Assembly (NCBI RefSeq): GCF_000313135.1
Contig: NW_004457638.1
Location: forward strand, 120,864-184,863
Reading direction: 5' to 3'
Length of the DNA stretch: 64,000 nt
Source: Acanthamoeba castellanii str. Neff
Taxonomy: Eukaryota > Discosea > Longamoebia > Acanthamoebidae
A model generated the notes under the pieces. The model was not told where the DNA came from. It did no database searches and saw nothing but the letters and a program-made list of their open reading frames with translations. Positions 10,526-21,322 of the stretch are shown one piece after another. Numbering within the stretch: position 1 is the stretch's first letter; every line of letters starts with the position of its first letter. The position numbers and the translations under genes are program-made.

Positions 10526-11725
10526 ATGGTGACGCACTTGTTCTGCTCCTCATTGTTTCCTACGGCACCCACCAGGCCCTGGACCAAACCTCTGGTGCTA
10601 CCCACGGCTGAGCCAGCATTCACCCCACCGGTCATCGGCTCATCATCAGCACTCGCCCACCAGACCATGAAGAGCACCTTGCTCAGCTCGGACCACAGTG
10701 AAGGGGCAGACGGCGCGAAGCTCCACCGGCAACCACCACCTCCTCTTCCTCCATCATCCCGGCATCACCTTCATGAAGGGGAGGCAGAGCGGCAGGGGCT
10801 CGTCTTCATGGCCGCCACGCTGTCTCCCGCTCCCCTCATGCGACTGGCGCCCGCCGCCCACGGGGGTGGTGGTAGGGGCAACTCACAGCTGCTCGGGGCG
10901 GCGTTCGACGTGAGCCTGCTGGCCATGAAGGCCAATAAGCATGGCAGCCTATCAGGCGAGGACCTCGTGCTGCTCAACCACCACACCGACGCCATCCGAC
11001 AACTCTCGGTCACCTACCTCCGCTCATCTTCAACTCCTTCCTCCCCATCATCACCGCCAACCGTCGACGTCCCGGAGCAGCAGCCCTACTCTTCGCCTTC
11101 TTTTCTTTTCTCTTCTGCATCATCTTCGACGTCTTCCGCTACAAATTTTGAGAGCCTGAGCGCTCCTCTTGTGCGCCTCCAGGGCGAGCAGCTCTTGGCC
11201 TCGGCCCACGCTCGAGATGCGTTCATGGGCCAGTGCGCGCCGGCCATTCGCAAGCGGCGCAATCGGGGTCCGAGCCTGCCCCGCGGCGTGCGTCGCGCGT
11301 GTGCCGTGTGCAGCGCCACCGAAACGGTGCAGGTACGTACCATGATGCCGCAGGCCGAGCCCACCCCCGCCCTCTGGCTCATGACCGCCCCGTTTCATGT
11401 TTCTGTGTCGCACACCACAGTGGAGGAGTGGCGCTGATGGACGAGCAACGTGCGTTGTGCAAAAATTGGAGTGCTCGCCGCACTTACTTAAGCATGCCGA
11501 TTCACACTGTGCGTTCGTTCCTGTACACGCAGATTGTGCAACGCGTGCGGTCTGCGATTCCGCCACACGATGCGCAAGCACCGAGAGACACGGGAAGAAG
11601 AGGAACTCACCGACGACAACAAACACGTTGCGAGCAGCAGCACTGTGGCGAGAGGAGGCTGCAACTCGGAAGCTTCGCCACCACAGGAGCGAAGGAGGTC
11701 GTCCATCTACAGCCTCCTCAACTGA
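10526..11725 (+). CDS. GATA-type zinc-finger protein B
   Basis: Three exons. It shares with paralogue A a helical segment (LLAMKANKHGSLSGEDLVLL), a Ser-rich linker, a finger with the same CX2CX18CX2C spacing (CAVCSATETVQ | WRSGADGRA | LCNACGLRFRHTMRKH) and the same end motif (RRSSIYSLLN). The intron before LCNAC is at the same position and phase (phase 2) as in A; B has one extra intron after TVQ. The start is uncertain: ATG 10526 opens a long frame, but later Met codons at 10667 or 10809 are possible. Probable transcription factor. Confidence 0.82.
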
Positions 11726-11886
11726 TGCCACCAGCGTTCGGAATGTGCTCCATGCATTCCACGTGGACGTGGCCTTTCCTTTGGCCCACGGACAGCACAG
11801 GCCACGTCAGCCTCGCCAGTAAATACCTCATTTTTTCCTTTCGCTAAAAAGAACATTTTCAACGATCAATAAATTCAACGCACACA

Positions 11887-13463
11887 ATGGCGGACGAAAC
11901 GACGGCACTATGGATGCAGGCGTTTTCGTGGCTCGGTTTGGGCTACGTCATCTACCGCGCCCTCTTCGTCGGTAACTGCCCCAGATGCTTAATCGCAGAT
12001 CGCGGCTGTTATTTTGTTTCTCATTTTTTTGCCCTCAATCACTGATTTTTTCGTAGATAATGGACCCACCTTCGAGGACGACCCATCACCGGCCCGGAAT
12101 CACCTCCTCAGGCTGACTACGGCGGCATTCTACGTGCCCTTCGTCATCGTCTCCGCCGTCTACGTGCCCAATGTGATTCACATCTTCATGACCATCATGG
12201 TCACCAAGGGCTTGGGCGAGTTTATCGAGTGCCTCATCCCCGCCAGGTTCCCCTTCCGCTTCTTAACACTCTCTCCCAACCCTTGCGGCTAGCCATCCAG
12301 AAGGAAATCTTGCTCATCTCTACGCCGCGTAGGGCGAGCAAGGAGGAGGGCGCCAAGAAGAAGTACAAGTTCTCGCGCATGGACAGACTCGTGCAGCTCC
12401 TCGGTGCGTGCCCGTCTCATCTCGTCTCGTCTCTTCTCGAAGTAGAGCTTCGGCTAATCGTTCAAGCGTGCTACTCGGGGGGGGGTATGAACGTTCGCAG
12501 GCGGTCTGCAGGTGGTGCTGTGCCACTTCCTGTCCGAGCTGGGGCTGAGCCTCGGCCTGGCGCTGGCCTTCGTGATCATCCTCTGCTTCTTCCTCTTCAA
12601 GACGGTGCAGGAGGGCCACAACCCGCTCCCGCCCAACACCGTGCGCAACCTCGCCTTCTACCTCTTCGGCTGGGTGTGGATCGCCTGGACCATTTCCCAC
12701 TGCCCCGCCATTTACCACACCAGCCGTACAGCTCGCCCCGCTTGTTGTTGCTGTGCGTGTTGTTCTGTGTGCTGACTCCTCTCTCTCTTTGGTGTGTGTG
12801 TGTGTGTGTGTGTGTGTAGCCTATGGCGGTAGCATACTGGTGATGTTGTTGCTGACCGGGTGGATCGGCGATGGCGCCGCCTACTACGTGGGTAAGAACT
12901 TTGGCCGGCACAAGGCCATGCCCAACGTCTCCCCGAACAAGGTAATGCCTTGACCCACACGGTCTTCCCTTGTTCTGTCGCCTCTCTGGAATGCGTGGTG
13001 TTGGCTGGCGGCAGACTGACCTGGCTCGTCGCCGTGCGTCGTCCAGTCCTGGGAGGGAATCATTGCCGAGATCGTCTTCGCCGTTTTGCTGTGCTACGGA
13101 TTCAAGCAGATGCAGCTCTCTGGCGTCACCGACAAGCACGCTCTCCTCGCTACAAAGCCAATTGCGCTGACCAGCTCAGCCCGGTGGTCTCTAATGATAA
13201 TTAATAACATCACATGTGCGTGTGCCTGCAGGCTGCCGCCCTACGACACGATCCACTACATCGGCCTCGCGCTGCTGACCAGCTGCCTGGGCATCTTCGG
13301 CGATGCGATCGAGTCCCTCATCAAGCGCATGGGCAACATCAAGGACTCGGGCGTCTTCTTCCCCGGCCACGGCGGCATTCTCGACCGCTTCGACGCCTTC
13401 TTCGTGAGCGGCCCCTTCATCTACCACTACCTCATCCACGTCGTGGGCGCTGGCCACTTGTAG
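11887..13463 (+). CDS. CDS1: Phosphatidate cytidylyltransferase (CDP-diacylglycerol synthase)
   Basis: About eight exons. It converts phosphatidic acid and CTP to CDP-diacylglycerol in the ER membrane. The C-terminal exon carries the full family signature: SLIKRMGNIKD then SGVFFPGHGGILDRFD (S-x-K-R-x4-K-D ... H-G-G-x-x-D-R-x-D). Upstream are several hydrophobic helices (VVLCHFLSELGLSLGLALAF, FYLFGWVWIAWTI, ILVMLLLTGWIGDGAAY) and the conserved GWIGDGAAYYVG and SPNK-SWEG motifs. ATG 11887 gives a short hydrophobic N-terminus. An AATAAA at 11869-11874 and another at 13508-13513 suggest tight transcription units on both sides. Directly followed by a CDP-alcohol phosphatidyltransferase gene that would use its product. 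Confidence 0.92.
12794..12818. repeat. Intronic (GT)n microsatellite
   Basis: (GT)n tract directly before the acceptor TAG of a CDP-diacylglycerol synthase intron, replacing the usual pyrimidine tract. Confidence 0.75.
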
Positions 13464-13533
13464 CCACTTGTTTCAAAAAAAAGTTCTTTATTTTTCTTGC
13501 AAGATTAAATAAAATTAATATTGGACCTGGAGG

Positions 13534-14602
13534 ATGTTAGATCAAGAGCTGCGACTGCTCAAGGAGCGCTTCCTGCAGCCGCTGGTTGGGCGCATTGCGC
13601 GGCTGGGCCTCACGCCCAACCAGTTGACCCTCATCTCGTTCGTTCTGGGCATCCTCGCCGGCCACTTCTGCCTGGAGGGGCGACTCAACACGGCACTGGT
13701 GCTGTGGTGGCTCAATCGCGTGGTGGACGGCGTGGATGGTGCCGTAGCACGACATCTTCGCCGGCAGACCGATTTCGGAGGCTACCTGGACATCATCTGC
13801 GATTTCATCGTCTACACAACCATCCCCATCGATCTCGCCTTCTTTCAAGTCACCAGCGCTTGCTCCAACGCCACCATCGACGTGCCCAGTCGAGGTAGAC
13901 CAACTGTTCTCCTTGCTGGCACGTCTGCTCTTCTCTACAAAAGAAAACAAGGTTATTTGTTTTCTACGTGAACGCCTTGCAAGGTTGGCCAGGCTGCGGG
14001 TTCAAGGCGGCGGACGGCACGTCGTGGGGTCCTCTGTTCTGGCTGCTGGCCAGTTTGTCGTTCCTCCTCGTACGTCCCACACCCCTTCCCTGTTGGCGTG
14101 GCGTGATCTGACCGACACCCTCTTCTTGACCTGGGGCAGGGCACCTACTTCATCAACGCGGCTTCCCTGTTCATGCTCGGGGGCATCCTCGAGAAGCGCA
14201 ACCTGGGCGCACAGACTCGAGGTACCATCGCCGGGCACCAAGGCAAGCGCTTGGTGTGGCGGCGACGCGTTGTTGTGCCTGGCTTGACAAGTTTATTGGG
14301 TGTTGTGTGCGTGGCCGTACGTACAGGAGAAAAGACGACGCTGACCATGCCCGTTGGCCTGATCGAAGGAACAGAGACGATAATCTTCTACTCCCTCTTC
14401 ATTGGTGAGTCGTCTCCTTCTTCTCTTGCAGCTCATTCTCTGTGGGGCCATTCACGGCTCACCGCAACGATCATTCACACCGCAACACCCAACCACAGCG
14501 TTGCCGCAGCACCTGACGGCGTTGTTCGTGCTGTTCGGCTCGCTGGTGGCCGTCACCATCCTCCAACGCCTCCGCTGGGCCTACCGCCACCTCGACAACT
14601 GA
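13534..14602 (+). CDS. CDP-alcohol phosphatidyltransferase family protein
   Basis: About five exons. Exon 1 holds LTPNQLTLISFVLGILAG and the catalytic motif VDGVDGAVARHLRRQTDFGG followed by YLDIICD, that is D-G-x2-A-R-x8-G-x3-D-x3-D, which binds the metal and the CDP-alcohol pyrophosphate. Later exons give further membrane helices (FWLLASLSFLL, INAASLFMLGGILEKR), the conserved IEGTETIIFYSLF segment, and a final helix HLTALFVLFGSLVAV. The substrate alcohol (inositol, glycerophosphate, serine) cannot be fixed from motifs; the EGTETI segment resembles bacterial-type family members, so transfer or organelle ancestry is possible. It starts only 70 bp after the CDP-diacylglycerol synthase stop. Confidence 0.88.
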
Positions 14603-15080
14603 ACCGCAGCTGACACACCAGGGCGAGTAACCGCTTGCACCACAACCAACTTCCACCACCACACTAACAATGCACGCACAGAAGAAGAAGTAGAGGGGCG
14701 AGGTGGTGAAAGGGAGTTTACATATTTACTGTAGAGCTATTTACTTGTCCTGGCGCTGTACCCTCCAGACGGAGAGGCCAGCGCCGTGTGACATTGGCTT
14801 TGCACAAAGTATTCACAATATTTATAAGTGAGAGGGGTGAAGGAGGAGAGAAGTAGTGGAGAGAGAGAGAGAGAGGGTATTAACAGGAGGAGGTGGTGGT
14901 GAAGGGAACTAGTCGCACAGCGGACCGATCGGCCGCGAAGAGTAGGCAGAGATGCGAAGGTCTCGAGGGTGAGGGTGAGGGTCTATATACAGGTAGCGGT
15001 GGTGGTGTGATGTAGCGGTCGTCGGGTGCGCGTAGAGGTCGAATCGTTCCTTCTCCCTCGAGGTCGGGGAGCTCTTTGCT
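14603..15080. other. Convergent intergenic region with (GA)n tract
   Basis: No gene seen. Contains a GAGAGA microsatellite at about 14856-14876 and the presumed 3' ends of the flanking convergent transcripts. Confidence 0.5.
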
Positions 15081-16043
15081 CTACGAGACGAGCACGAGGT
15101 TGTTGGTCATATCGCCCAGGCTGTCGCGCTTGAGCATGCTGTCCGAGTAGCTGCGGTTCCTCTTGCGCATGTGCCCGCCGAGCGTAGACGACGAGGGCGA
15201 CGGAGGGGCGAGAGACGGCGACGACGAAGACGGCGAGAGGAGGCTGCACTCCTCCATGCGCTGCTCGATGGTGTAGAGACCGCGGTAGTCGTAGTCGGCG
15301 AGCTGCTGTTGGTGCTGCTTGAGCTGTTCGACGTAGAAGGGGCTGCTGTTCACGTACTGCTGTACTCTCGACGAGGCCTGGAAGGGCGTGTTGAGGGGCA
15401 CGGGGTTCCTCGCACGAGACGGCGGAATGACGAAGAGCTGAGGCGGAGGTGTGGCGACCAGCTCCTCTTCTTGCATCATCTCCTGCGGCGAGAAGCCGAG
15501 TCGAGGCAGGTGGTCCTCGGCGAGCATCCACGAAGGCGAGCCATCTTCCTCGAGGTCAAGAGGGTGGTCCTCGTCGTTGAGCATCCACCTCGCGAGGCGC
15601 TGGTGCGGGTTCGCGGCGACGGGAGCCGTGCGGAAGATCTGCTCCAGCTCCCATTCGGCCTCGATGAGATTGATGAGCGACTCACCATCGTCGTTGGCAG
15701 AGGGGGAGGTGTGGTGGCAGCCCGAGTAGCCGAAGTTGTCGTCGAAGAGCACGTTCCTTTCCTCCCACTCCTCTCCGCGAGTAGCGTCGGAAAAGTCGCT
15801 TACGCCATCCTGCTTCGGCTGGCTCTTCGTCGTTGTCGTCGTCGAGGCGCAGAAGGGCACCTTGAGGGGCAGCGGGCATGCTATCTGCCGCTTGGCTCTC
15901 GAAGATGATGTCGCCAGCTGCGAGGAAGAAGTCGAGGTCTGGGGAGGCTGGTGTTTTCGTGGTTGTACAGAGGGAGAGGAGGCGAGAATGGGGGAGGAGG
16001 TGATGTTGGCCTGATGTCCCGACGATGCTCGCACAACGTTCAT
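15081..16043 (-). CDS. Uncharacterised Ser/Gln/His-rich protein
   Basis: Intronless frame of about 320 residues from ATG 16043; an upstream in-frame ATG at 16268 gives a longer, less convincing version. No known domain was recognised. It has an acidic centre (LINLIEAEWELEQIF, WMLNDEDHPLDLEEDG), Gln-rich stretch (QQYVNSSPFYVEQLKQHQQQ), Pro/Ser-rich runs, and a basic phosphosite-like motif RKRNRSYSDS close to the C-terminus, followed by MLKRDSLGDMTNN. RxxSxS and KRDSL resemble basophilic (AKT/PKA/CAMK-type) or 14-3-3 target sites. Probably a regulatory or scaffold protein; function unknown. Divergent from RPIA with a long 1.1 kb spacer. Confidence 0.65.
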   Translation of the reverse strand: MNVVRASSGHQANITSSPILASSPSVQPRKHQPPQTSTSSSQLATSSSRAKRQIACPLPLKVPFCASTTTTTKSQPKQDGVSDFSDATRGEEWEERNVLFDDNFGYSGCHHTSPSANDDGESLINLIEAEWELEQIFRTAPVAANPHQRLARWMLNDEDHPLDLEEDGSPSWMLAEDHLPRLGFSPQEMMQEEELVATPPPQLFVIPPSRARNPVPLNTPFQASSRVQQYVNSSPFYVEQLKQHQQQLADYDYRGLYTIEQRMEECSLLSPSSSSPSLAPPSPSSSTLGGHMRKRNRSYSDSMLKRDSLGDMTNNLVLVS

Positions 16044-17179
16044 GCCGAAGATGGAGAGATGATGCGACAAATTAAATAAATACAAATTAAATAGTTTTCT
16101 TCGCCTTTGGTCTACGATGCTCAGACGTCGACGTGGCGGGCCTGATGATGATGTGTTGTGAATGGAAGTGGGTGATGTGTACAGGAGAGAAAAAGAGAGG
16201 AAGCAAAAGAAGTGAGCAGGTGAGCTCGGTGGGACAGACAGGGAGAAAGCAACTTCTTTTCGCTTCACGCGGGCCTTGACGTTGAGCCGCCACCTAACTT
16301 TCCACGCGTTTCTCGCTATCTCCCGCCAAAACCGAGATTACCGCATCGCCGTGTCGAAATTTCGGCACAATGCCCCTATCCTGGCGCGAGCCGAATCATC
16401 CCAGAATTTAATTCTGGAATGCGACCGCAGAAGCGAAATTTCGGTAATACGGGGCTACCCGAGAAAGACCAGCGTGCGCCGCTTCGGGCGACACGGCCGT
16501 GTGGAGAAGGGCGCAGAAGGCGGAACAAGGCCACCTCACGCGCGGACAACAAGAAAAGTAGAGATGGCCGTCAGCCGCCAACAGACCTCCAAGAACCCGC
16601 TGAGATTAGCGGGAGGTCCGGGGACCAGGAGTCTCTGCTGATGCTGCTGTCGCCACACCAACGAAAAGAGGGCGGGTGCGCGGGTGAAAAGAGAAGGCGA
16701 ACAGTACCTGGGCAGTGGTGTGTATGTGTGAGGGCCAGTAACTACCACGCGTGGTATGTACTGATGGGATGGTGAGTGGGATGGGTTGGGTTGGGGTACG
16801 AACAATACAGAACGCTCTGCGGTACGCGAGTACCTAAATACCAGTGTTTGGTGGCAGGTGTGTGACGGGAGCAGTGCAGGATGTGCAACGCAGCTGGCGC
16901 ACGCGGCGCGTCGGGTGGGTGATCCTCCGAGAGCGGAAGCTACCACTCGCGGCGGTGTTGCCTTCGGCGGAACTGTTCTGCTCGTCGGATTGGTGGCCTG
17001 CGGTAACGAAGCTGGCGCCGGAAGCCAGGACACGCGAGGTGCAACCCCAAACCCATAATCGGCATGCGCCATCACCACACAGGCGAAAAGGAAACCCTGG
17101 TTTCCCTTCTTTTCCCTTCTTCTCTCGCTTTCCCTTTTCGTTCTTTGGCCCAAGACGGGAAACGTTGAGATTGAGCAGC
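16044..17179. other. Long divergent intergenic region
   Basis: About 1.1 kb between the unknown protein (-) and RPIA (+). Several short frames occur but none shows a conserved domain or splice-supported extension. It probably holds both promoters and leaders; an untranslated exon of RPIA is possible. Nothing further is identifiable. Confidence 0.45.
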
Positions 17180-18379
17180 ATGTCGCTGGTGGAGCAAGCC
17201 AAGAAGAAGGCGGCGCATGCTGCCGTGGATGACTACATCGCCAAACATCTCCAGAACGTGGACGAAGAAGCGCCGCTCGTGGTGGGCATCGGCAGTGGCT
17301 CCACCATCGTCTACGCGGTGGAGCGATTGATCGAGATTGTGGGCGAAGCCAAGAAGGCACATGGCGGTAAAGCAAGGCAGGTTGTGTGCATTCCCACATC
17401 CTTCCAAGCCACCCAGCTCATTCAAGATGCCCCGCATGGATTGCTTCATCTTGGAGATCTGGCCAGGTACTACACCCCCCCCCCTCAAGAACAAGAATGC
17501 CTGCGTAGGGCCTTGTCCACACGTGCCCACGCTCACGGTACTACTTGCATGTGCCGCGGCGTGAGCCCAGGCATTCGGTGATCGACGTGGCCATCGACGG
17601 AGCCGATGAAGTGGACGCCAACCTGCAGCTCATCAAGGGCGGTGGCGGCTGCTGCACGCAGGAGAAGATCGTTGCTGTCAACGCCAAGCAAGTTACGTCT
17701 CCTCCTGCACTCCTGCTTGGAGCGTGCACGCCGCTGTTGCTGACAATGGAGATCCGCTGTGTGCGTGTGTGTGTGTGCGTGTGCGTGTTGGCCTGTAGTT
17801 CGTGGTGGTGGCAGACTACCGCAAGCAGTCAAAGCTGCTGGGCGAGAAGTGGCGGAAAGGCGTACCCGTCGAAGTCATCCCCATAAGCTACAAGCCCCTC
17901 ATGCGCAAGTTCGAGACCCTCGGTGCGTGCTGGCCCTTCTGCTTCTTCTTCTTCTTCTTCTTCTGTGCTGCCATCCCTTGGCGCCTCATTGGGGGGTTTA
18001 CCTGGTGCGTGGGCTTGCTACAGGCGGACGCCCCGTGCTGCGCATGGGAGAGCCGGCCAAGGCAGGTCCGTGCGTGACCGACAACGGAAACTTCCTCATC
18101 GACGTCGATTTCGGCACCATCGCCGACCCCGAGGGCCTCCACAAGGAGATCAAGCTCCTGGCCGGCGTCGTGGAGACAGGACTCTTCATCAACATGGCCG
18201 AGAAAGGTTCGGCCACGTCTCTCGCACGACCGACACACGCGATACACGGGTGCGTGCTGTGTCGTGCGTGCTTGTTTTGCTCACGCGTGTGGTACCGTTT
18301 GGTGTTGATGGGCGCAGCTTACTTCGGTCTGGAGGACGGAACGGTGTCTGCCATCACCAAGCCCTTAGCCAAGGAATGA
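17180..18379 (+). CDS. RPIA: Ribose-5-phosphate isomerase A
   Basis: About five exons, roughly 260 residues, the usual RpiA length. It interconverts ribose-5-phosphate and ribulose-5-phosphate in the pentose phosphate pathway. Visible motifs are [17 protein letters not shown] (phosphate loop), [15 protein letters not shown] (catalytic Asp and Glu), [15 protein letters not shown] (catalytic Lys/Glu region), [18 protein letters not shown] and, near the end, [13 protein letters not shown]. Start ATG 17180 follows a pyrimidine-rich leader. Overlapping AATAAA signals begin directly after the stop (18380-18389). Convergent with CTU2, with only 53 bp between stop codons. Confidence 0.95.
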
Positions 18380-18389
18380 AATAAATAAA
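18380..18389 (+). terminator. Polyadenylation signal abutting RPIA stop
   Basis: AATAAATAAA immediately follows the TGA, giving two overlapping AATAAA hexamers and implying a very short RPIA 3' UTR that would run into CTU2. Confidence 0.5.
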
Positions 18390-18432
18390 AAGAGAACAGT
18401 TTTGTTTGTTGCAGTTTTGCTTCAAGTGTCAA

Positions 18433-21066
18433 TCAGCTGGCAGCATCCTCCTCCTCATCGCCGCCGCCGTCGTCGTCGTCGTCCAGGAGGTAGCTGCTGA
18501 TTTCCTCCCTGCACGCGCACGTTTGGCGATTAGTCGCGGGGCCGCGGGGCTCCAAGCCACGGCACGTGCGGCGGGAGGCAGATCAGTTAGGCGGCTGGCC
18601 TAGCGCGTACCGGAGGCGGAGGGAACGGGAGAGGCCCAGGGCCTGCTGCCCCACGAAGGAGGGCAGTAGGGCGGGTTCGCTCTCGGCCAGCAGCTTGCGG
18701 CAGCCGTAGCACACCAGCCCGGCCACCACCACCACGGGCGACTGTTTGTGTTCCTGCGCTCCCCGCGTTGCTGCAGTAACGCGCGAGTTAGAGCGACTTC
18801 CGGGCACATGGTGCGTGGTCACGCACCTGAACTGGCGCTACTGCCGCAGCCTCCGCCGCCCCCACAGCTGGCACCGTCGCTCGAAGCCTCGCCACCACCA
18901 CCACTTCCGCCCCCGCATCCGCCACCTCCGCCGCAGCACGAGTCCTGCGCGGCGTCAACGCTGGGCGCCGCCGCTGAGGCCTTGCAGGCCGCCTTCACCT
19001 CCGCCGGGGCCAGTGCACTACATGCGCGCGCGTAGTGGTCCGGAACTTTGGGGTGAGCCCACGCCGCACCCAACCAAACCCACATCACGCGGCCATGATT
19101 TGAATTGGGGGTGGAGGAGGGGAGGAGGGGACCCGTGGCAAAGCGGCAGTAGTGGCGGGAGTCGGAGGGGAGGGTTGCGGGGAGGGAGAGCTTGTCGCCC
19201 GAGCGGAGGAGCGTGTGGATCGTGTGCGGAAAGTCCGCCTGCAGCCCCGCCAGGAACGCTAGTATACCCGCCCGCGCCCATTCCCCCCAATGAGCTGCCG
19301 CCACGACACACACACACGCACACGCACACACACGCACACACCGCAGCAGTGGTGGTGGTGACGGGAGTGGTGGGTACCTTCGGCGAGGTGGTTGATGGAG
19401 GCCATCTTGGAGGTCTTGGTGTCCAGCTGGGGAATGAACACGGCCGACAGCTGCGCGAAGTGGTTGTAGAGGGCGACCTCCTGCGCCAGGAACTCCTTCA
19501 TGGGCCGCACCCACAGCAGGCCGGCTGGGCTCCGCGTGCGGTCACCCGATGGGCGTCGGGTAAGTGCGCAGCTGGCGAGCGATTGGAGGCGGTGGTGGGG
19601 CGTACGGTATCGGGTGTCGATGAAGGAGAGGCGGTCGGGGAGGCCGAACGCTCGTCCCTTGCACGTGTCGGCGATCATGTCCACGGCGATGCGCGTGGCC
19701 GAGTCCCCGACGCACACCCACGACGCCCTGCGTTGGGTGATGACGATGACGATGACGATGACGAGTGTTTTGTTGGATGACACGCGCGCAGATGAGTCAG
19801 GTCCGTTCCGTTTGCGCGCGCGCGTGTTCTTGTGTCGTGTGCGCGTGCGGTGGTGCATGTGCGACGTACTCGCGCTGGGCAGCGACGGAGGCGAGAAGGT
19901 GCGTGCGGAGGTAGGCCAGAAGGTCCTCGCGCGAGGTGAGGGTGGTGGTGCGGTCGAACAGTCGCTGCAGCTGAAGCCCACTGTCCTCCTCCTCCTTCTC
20001 CTCCTTCTCCTTCACCGCTCCCTCCGGCACGACGCCGGGAAGCGACGTGACGGCCTCCAGCGGGAGGATGTCCAATCGCAACCCGTAGCTCTCCACCACC
20101 CGCTTCATTTCCTCCTGCTGCTCCACCCGCTGTCATGCACGCGCACGCGCACACACACGCACGCATCACCACACACGCACACACACGCGCACACGAGCAG
20201 CGGCACGAGGCCAGGCGCGTTGGTGGGTGGTGAGCGGAGGCTGGCAAACGGTGCGTGGTGGGGGCCATATACGTCGGCGTCGGGGATGCCGGTGATGCGG
20301 GACTGGTCGATGTGCAGCACGTGCACGTCGTAGAGGGCCTTCGTGCCGCGCCCCATCGTGCACTGCGCCACGCCGTGCAGCAGCGCCCTGCCCAGATCCA
20401 CCACCAAGACCAGCACCCAGCCACCAGGGATTAGACGGGAAAAGCAATCACATGGGGGGGAGGGAGGCTGGCTGCACCTGGACGAGGGACCGCCCGAGAA
20501 GGCGAGGAGCAGGCGCACGTGTTCACGCTTGTTCTTGCGCCCCTTCACGAAGTTGGTCTTGAACCGTTTGTCGAACAGATTACGAAAGCACGCCCTGCAA
20601 CCGCGCCACCGCCACCACCACCATACGCCACCACGCCAGCAGTCGATACGGTCAACATCACACGCGTCGACGTCCTCCGCGGTGTGGGTGTGTGGGTGTG
20701 TGGGTGTATGGGTGTGTGGTGATGCAAGGGATCGCACCAGCAGATGTATTCGTTGCGCCAGTTGAAGACCGAGGGTGCGGTGTTGCACTTTTGGCAGGTG
20801 CGCCTGCCTGCTCCCGCCTTGGCGCCCTTGGCCGCCTCCAACTGGTCCGCCGCACAACCCATTGGCCAACCCAAGCCGCCCACGTCAGCCACACGAGCTG
20901 CACGCACTTCCGGCGCAGCTCCCGCAACCCCGTGGGGGGGGGATGAAACCTCTTTCTTCTGTGGCGCGCTGCCGCAAGGGGTCTCGCCTTCGTCATCTTC
21001 CTCCTCCTCCTCGTGGTGGTTGCTGGCCTCTTCAACCTTGGGCAGCCTGCCGGGGTCTTTCTCCAT
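18433..21066 (-). CDS. CTU2: Cytoplasmic tRNA 2-thiolation protein 2 (CTU2/NCS2)
   Basis: About eight exons. It partners CTU1/NCS6 and URM1 to make 2-thiouridine at the wobble base of tRNA Lys, Glu and Gln. The acidic N-terminus is followed by a Cys pair CQKC, then CWAC formed across an intron, FRNLFDKRFKTNFVKGRKNK, and the degenerate PP-loop LLLAFSGGPSSR joined to ALLHGV. Further on are RIAVDMIADTCKGRAFGLPD and FAQLSAVFIPQLDT. The C-terminal zinc region is Cys/Gly-rich (SCCGGGGGCGGG, SCGGGGGCGSS), then LVCYGCRKLLAE, and the end EEISSYLLDDDDDG matches the acidic tail of the family. The start at 21066 faces SEC61A across 256 bp. Confidence 0.9.
19305..19346. repeat. Intronic (CA)n microsatellite
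   Basis: (CA)n with CG interruptions in a CTU2 intron; a similar array lies at 20140-20196. Confidence 0.75.
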
Positions 21067-21322
21067 CTTTTGTGGATTTGTAGCTCTTTTATTTTTTGTT
21101 TTCTATTTTGTGCGGCAAAAAAAAAGATTAAAGTTCTCCGCTTAGCTTTCGGGGTGTGTAAGGTGGCGGTCTTCCGCGTGGAAAGGCGTTGACCGGAGCC
21201 ACCGACGCAAAGGCAGAGAGGCCACGGCAGGGCCAGTGCTGCTACGCCCTCCACGCACGAAACAGCGGATCCACCCCTCCATCTTCTTCACTCCTCCTTT
21301 CACTCCCACACAGCACTTCGTC

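Noticed and set aside
9929..10537. Minus frame between the two GATA genes
   Set aside because: Ordinary amino-acid mix but no domain, no splice context, and it would fill the shared promoter; kept as intergenic.
16786..17058. Short frame upstream of RPIA as a separate gene
   Set aside because: No domain, no conserved composition, and it overlaps the expected RPIA leader.
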